46,163 bases of DNA from Pseudodesulfovibrio pelocollis (GTDB lineage Bacteria; Desulfobacterota; Desulfovibrionia; Desulfovibrionales; Desulfovibrionaceae): positions 1 through 46,163 of the forward strand of contig NZ_JASTWE010000031.1 in assembly GCF_030282845.1 (NCBI RefSeq), given 5' to 3'. Each line of letters starts with the position of its first letter. Position 1 is the stretch's first letter. Positions 43,141 through 46,163 of this stretch are shown here, piece by piece. Below the pieces are notes generated by a model. That model worked only from the letters and a program-made list of their open reading frames with translations, had not been told where the DNA came from and made no database searches. The position numbers and the translations under genes are program-made.

Positions 43141-43635
43141 CTACTGAACGGGCTTCTTCTCGGCCTTGTCGGCCTTCTTGCCGCCACAGCCGCCGCCGCA
43201 GCCAGCGGCGCGCTTGAGGTCCACCTCCGGGTCCACCACCGTGATCTCGTCCTCGGACTTGATCTGGTCGTGGCTCACGGCGTACTCGATGACATCCTCC
43301 AGAATCCGCTGACAGTCCTCCACCGGGATGAACTCGCCGGCGATGGCCCGCTGATACTCGGGGCGGTCAAAGGGCGCGGCCCACTCCTTGTCCTTGAAGA
43401 AGCTCCACACCCCGATTCTGGGGATGTCGATGGCCTTGTCCACCTGGCGCATGCTCACCTCCCACTTGGTGTAGGCGTAGAGGTCGTCCAGGGTCTCGGC
43501 CGGTTCGCAGGCGTGGGTCTCGCTCGCCTGAAAGGAGAGCACCACCTTGAAGCCCACGGCCAGCTCCTTGAAAAAGCGACCAAACTGCTCGTGGCGCGAG
43601 GACTCCACAAGCAACTCTCTGAAATCTTTTGCCAT
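43141..43635 (-). CDS. hypothetical protein with Cys/Gly-rich tail
   Basis: 164 aa, soluble, acidic. No recognised domain. The C-terminus ends AAGCGGGCGGKKADKAEKK, a Cys-Gly run (CGGGCGG) followed by lysines that looks like a metal-binding or flexible tail. The ATG at 43635 follows AAGGAG. Own terminator downstream. It is 109 bases from the thioredoxin gene on the same strand. Confidence 0.65.
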   Translation of the reverse strand: MAKDFRELLVESSRHEQFGRFFKELAVGFKVVLSFQASETHACEPAETLDDLYAYTKWEVSMRQVDKAIDIPRIGVWSFFKDKEWAAPFDRPEYQRAIAGEFIPVEDCQRILEDVIEYAVSHDQIKSEDEITVVDPEVDLKRAAGCGGGCGGKKADKAEKKPVQ

Positions 43636-43744
43636 AACAACTCCTTTCACAACCTGTTTCGCGTAGTGCGGGCATAGTCGCCCAATTCCCCTTCGAGTTC
43701 AAGGGGTTTTCCGACCAGAGGTGTCTTCGCGATGCGGCGGGCCG

Positions 43745-44179
43745 TCACAGGTGGCTGCGGACCCAGGCCTCGATGTCGCGGGCGTTCATGGCCCCGGGCT
43801 GGCGGGCGATCTCGCGGCCCTGGCGAAAGAGAATCAGGGTAGGCACGGCGCTGATGCCGAAACGCGCCGCCACTCCCTGCTCGGCCGAGGTGTCGATCTT
43901 GGCCAGCCGCACGTCCGGGTGCAGCGCCTTGGCCGCGGCCTCGAACTGGGGGACCATCATCAGGCAGGGTCCGCAGCTGGGCGAATAGAAATCCACGAGC
44001 ACGGGCGCGTCGCTCCCGGCGATCTGGCGGTCAAAGGTGGCTGCCACCAGTTCCAGCGGCTTTGGCTCGAACACGGTGGCCTTGCACTTGCCGCAGGTGG
44101 CCTGGGCCTCGCGCCCGGCCTGGACGCGATTGCGCGCGCCGCAGCCCGGGCAGACGAGAATTCGGGTGGTGTCGGTCAT
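43745..44179 (-). CDS. thioredoxin with N-terminal zinc ribbon (TrxC-like)
   Basis: 144 aa. The N-terminal C-x2-C ... C-x2-C (CPGC, CGKC) zinc module and the following thioredoxin domain match thioredoxin 2. The active site is CGPC, preceded by Ser (YSPSCGPC) where most thioredoxins have Trp. VPTLILFRQG gives the cis-Pro. Reduces disulfides in the cytoplasm. The ATG at 44179 follows GGAGGA. Confidence 0.9.
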   Translation of the reverse strand: MTDTTRILVCPGCGARNRVQAGREAQATCGKCKATVFEPKPLELVAATFDRQIAGSDAPVLVDFYSPSCGPCLMMVPQFEAAAKALHPDVRLAKIDTSAEQGVAARFGISAVPTLILFRQGREIARQPGAMNARDIEAWVRSHL

Positions 44180-44254
44180 GGGGGTGTCCTCCGGGGATGT
44201 GTCTGGCCCGAAAATAAGCATGAACGGGCCAAAGGCAATGACCCGCGGCCCGGT

Positions 44255-44698
44255 TCAGACCAGGAGGAAGGTGGCCGTGGCTTTGGCCGCCTCCTGAGCC
44301 GGGCCGCGCTTGTCGGGATCAGACTCGTCGGGGCCGAGAGCGCGGAGCACGGCCTCGGCAAAGACGACCCGCCTGCCGCGCTTGATCACCCGGGCCTCGC
44401 ATTCCAGCGTGGCTCCCTCCTCCACCGGGCGCAGGTAGCTGACGTTCATGTCCACGGTGGTGGTCTTCTCGCGCGGCGCGTTGCCCGCCAGCACGGCGTG
44501 GGCCATGGCCTCGTCGAGCAGGGTGGCCAGGATGCCCCCGGCGATCATTCCCGCCCCCTGGACCAGCTCTGGTTTGGCGCGCAGGCGCAGCATGGCCCGC
44601 TCGGGCATCAGGGCCTCGACCTCGATGCCGAGGAAGGCGAAGAGCGGGTTCACTCGCTGGTCAGGGCAGCAGACTTTTTCGAGATACTTGCGGGTCAT
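44255..44698 (-). CDS. PaaI/4HBT-type hotdog thioesterase
   Basis: 147 aa, single hotdog domain: NPLFAFLGIEVEALMPERAMLRL, GAGMIAGGILATLLDEAMAHAVLAG (the family's helix with catalytic acid), TTTVDMNVSYLRPVEEGATLECEARVIKRGRRVVFAEA. It should hydrolyse an acyl-CoA; the acyl group is unknown. The ATG at 44698 lies two bases after the stop of the isomerase gene (TGATCATG), with GGAG inside that gene's end. Confidence 0.85.
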   Translation of the reverse strand: MTRKYLEKVCCPDQRVNPLFAFLGIEVEALMPERAMLRLRAKPELVQGAGMIAGGILATLLDEAMAHAVLAGNAPREKTTTVDMNVSYLRPVEEGATLECEARVIKRGRRVVFAEAVLRALGPDESDPDKRGPAQEAAKATATFLLV

Positions 44699-44700
44699 GA

Positions 44701-45510
44701 TCACTCCGGGTCAGGGGTCAGCTGGCGCTCCATGTCCCGGCGCAGCGCGTCGAGCATGGCCACAGTGCCGTCGATGTCGTCGGGAAAGGCCGCCGGTTCG
44801 AGTTCGAGGGTTACATAGCGCGAATAGCCCCGGCCGCCAAGGTGGCGCAGGAATTCGGCCAGGGGCAGGCATCCCTTGCCCGGGGCCAGATGCTCGGTGA
44901 AACCCCTGGCGTCCGAGTAGTGGACGTTGTAGAGCATCTCAAGGGGCACCTTGGCGATGGAATCGAGCACGTTGCGGCCGGAAACGCCCATGTGGCAGAC
45001 GTCAAAGGTCAGGCCCACGTTCTTGTCGCGGCACTGCTCCAGGAGCCTTTCCAGCGGATCGCGCGCAAAGGGCGAGCCCTCGGCCCAGGGCATGTTCTCG
45101 AGGGAAAAGCGGATGCGCCCCTTGGCGTCGAGGAGCAGGGGCAGGTCGCACGCCTTCTCGAACCAGCGGTTCTGGATCATGTTGGCCAGCCGCGAGCCGG
45201 GCGGGTGCATGGTGATGTGGTCGGCGTGGGGCAGGAAGTTGGCCAGGGCCGTGGTCGCCTTCCACGAGGCCAGATGCCCGCCCCAGGCGGCCCAGTCGCG
45301 AAAGGGCGCGTGCAGGCTCCTGATGGGCAGCACCTCGCTGATGCGCTCCAGGCCCGCTTCGGGCGTCAGCTTGGGCGAGTTCATGATCAGTTCCATGCCC
45401 GCAAAACCGGCGTCCCGCCCGATCTGCGCAATGCGCTTGAGGGGCAGGTGGAAGAGGCAGCCTGCCGAGAGCAGGATGGTGGGGCCGGGTGCGGCGGGTG
45501 GCTCGCTCAT
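44701..45510 (-). CDS. sugar phosphate isomerase/epimerase-like TIM-barrel protein
   Basis: 269 aa, AP-endonuclease-2 superfamily TIM barrel. Markers: GFAGMELIMNSP, SLHAPFRDW, ADHITMHPPGS, FSLENMPW, LTFDVCHMGV, NVHYSDARG and RYVTLELEPA supply the metal-binding Glu/His/Asp set. The reaction cannot be named. It is probably co-transcribed with the thioesterase, whose start follows at once. Confidence 0.78.
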   Translation of the reverse strand: MSEPPAAPGPTILLSAGCLFHLPLKRIAQIGRDAGFAGMELIMNSPKLTPEAGLERISEVLPIRSLHAPFRDWAAWGGHLASWKATTALANFLPHADHITMHPPGSRLANMIQNRWFEKACDLPLLLDAKGRIRFSLENMPWAEGSPFARDPLERLLEQCRDKNVGLTFDVCHMGVSGRNVLDSIAKVPLEMLYNVHYSDARGFTEHLAPGKGCLPLAEFLRHLGGRGYSRYVTLELEPAAFPDDIDGTVAMLDALRRDMERQLTPDPE

Positions 45511-45647
45511 GGCCTACCAATACTGCACCGCGCGCGGCCGCGCGATAGAAATTTCGGGGAAGGGCGCAATCGGGCTGGTAAACGGCGCGGCGGCCCGATG
45601 TGGCGGCCCGATGTGACGACGGGCGTGGCGATGAGTGGGACGGGAAC

Positions 45648-46043
45648 TCAGGACCGCACTTTGGCGGGTGATTTCTCAATGAGATCGACAATGACCAGGG
45701 CCCAGGCCATGTCGCGCTTGCTGTCCTCGGTCATGGCGTCAAGGAGCCACTCCTTGAGGGGCTTGAGGGCGGCCTTGAGCCGGGCCGGGCCGGTGGTCTC
45801 CACGGTGTAGGCGGCATCGAGGCCGTCCATGCACAGGGTGTCGAAGTCGGCATCGTAGCCGGCCAGATGGTGGGCGACGAGGTTGCGCACCGTGAGCAGG
45901 CCAAAGACCACGGCCTCCACCTCGCGGTAGTCGCGGGTCCATATCTCCGCGCCCGATATTTCGGGCCGGGGCGGGCCTTGCGGCGTATTGCGGGTCTTTT
46001 CCACGGACGCCCGGAAGGCGTCCAGGGCCACGATGCTTCCCAT
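45648..46043 (-). CDS. hypothetical cytoplasmic protein
   Basis: 131 aa, no recognised domain, signal peptide or membrane segment. Helical C-terminal half (LKAALKPLKEWLLDAMTEDSKRDMAWALVIVDLIEKS) and an RNLVAHH segment that resembles HEPN-like helical proteins only loosely. The ATG at 46043 follows AAGGAG. The last 120 bases of the window beyond it show nothing identifiable. Confidence 0.55.
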   Translation of the reverse strand: MGSIVALDAFRASVEKTRNTPQGPPRPEISGAEIWTRDYREVEAVVFGLLTVRNLVAHHLAGYDADFDTLCMDGLDAAYTVETTGPARLKAALKPLKEWLLDAMTEDSKRDMAWALVIVDLIEKSPAKVRS

Positions 46044-46163
46044 GGGTGCTCCTTGTCGCGATGTGTCTCCCCTCTCATCGGCCGGGCAGCCGGGAAACTT
46101 GAGGGCGCAACCCAAGGATCGCGGGAGCGGATCAACTCGCTGACTATCAATCGTTCAATGCAC

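Overview
The window looks like chromosomal DNA of a high-GC, anaerobic, Gram-negative bacterium of the Desulfovibrio group (Desulfovibrionales; Pseudodesulfovibrio-like). The main clue is the order cooA-cooS-cooC (CO sensor, Ni-Fe CO dehydrogenase, nickel-insertion ATPase), which I recall from Desulfovibrio vulgaris. Lipoproteins, periplasmic binding proteins, a murein transglycosylase and an HD-GYP protein also fit a Gram-negative sulfate reducer. This placement rests on recognition, not on a database search. Positions were read by hand, and start codons were chosen from ribosome-binding sites and overlaps.

Layout. 1-2.2 kb: exported acetolactate decarboxylase, Hpt protein and glycosyltransferase-like protein, closely packed. 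2.3-4.7 kb: AMIN-domain protein, then pstB-phoU without pstSCA. 4.7-7.8 kb: rpsA behind a structured leader, then sppA. 7.9-10.4 kb (minus): DUF2087 protein, glutamine amidotransferase, and a TetR-SMR efflux pair whose promoter predicts a leaderless regulator mRNA. 10.5-16.1 kb: Tat-type M48 protease lipoprotein, MltD-like LysM transglycosylase, SpoU methyltransferase, and a Ser/Thr kinase fused to a DUF1566-like domain. 16.1-17.6 kb (minus): 6-phosphogluconolactonase and a methyltransferase. 17.7-21.3 kb: the CO module, with a perfect CooA-type operator in front of cooS. 21.3-25.3 kb: two orphan solute-binding proteins, then an HxlR regulator divergent from a nitroreductase and a flavodoxin-like protein.

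25.3-30.05 kb (minus) is the most unusual segment. It is a compact three-gene unit of visibly lower GC: a glycine-zipper/SH3 lipoprotein, a 792-residue secreted protein I cannot name, and a membrane-anchored NERD (nuclease-related) protein. The last two begin with the same roughly 95-residue exported domain. This is my best candidate for an undescribed system, probably an envelope-located one; its function is unknown.

30.3-36.9 kb (minus): CHASE/PAS histidine kinase, HD-GYP phosphodiesterase, NmrA-like oxidoreductase, folD and eno. A nested palindromic repeat lies directly upstream of eno, and an internally deleted copy lies 1.5 kb away. 37.2-40.8 kb: lipoprotein, DJ-1/PfpI protein, sirtuin and CNT nucleoside transporter. 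40.85-42.3 kb: a RelBE-type toxin-antitoxin pair with a perfect 26-bp operator, an AT-rich unknown gene, and tRNA-Leu(CAA), together resembling a small island beside a tRNA. 42.4-46.1 kb: DUF554 membrane protein and a minus-strand series of housekeeping and hypothetical genes (thioredoxin, thioesterase, TIM-barrel isomerase). No rRNA, CRISPR array, transposase or integrase was seen.
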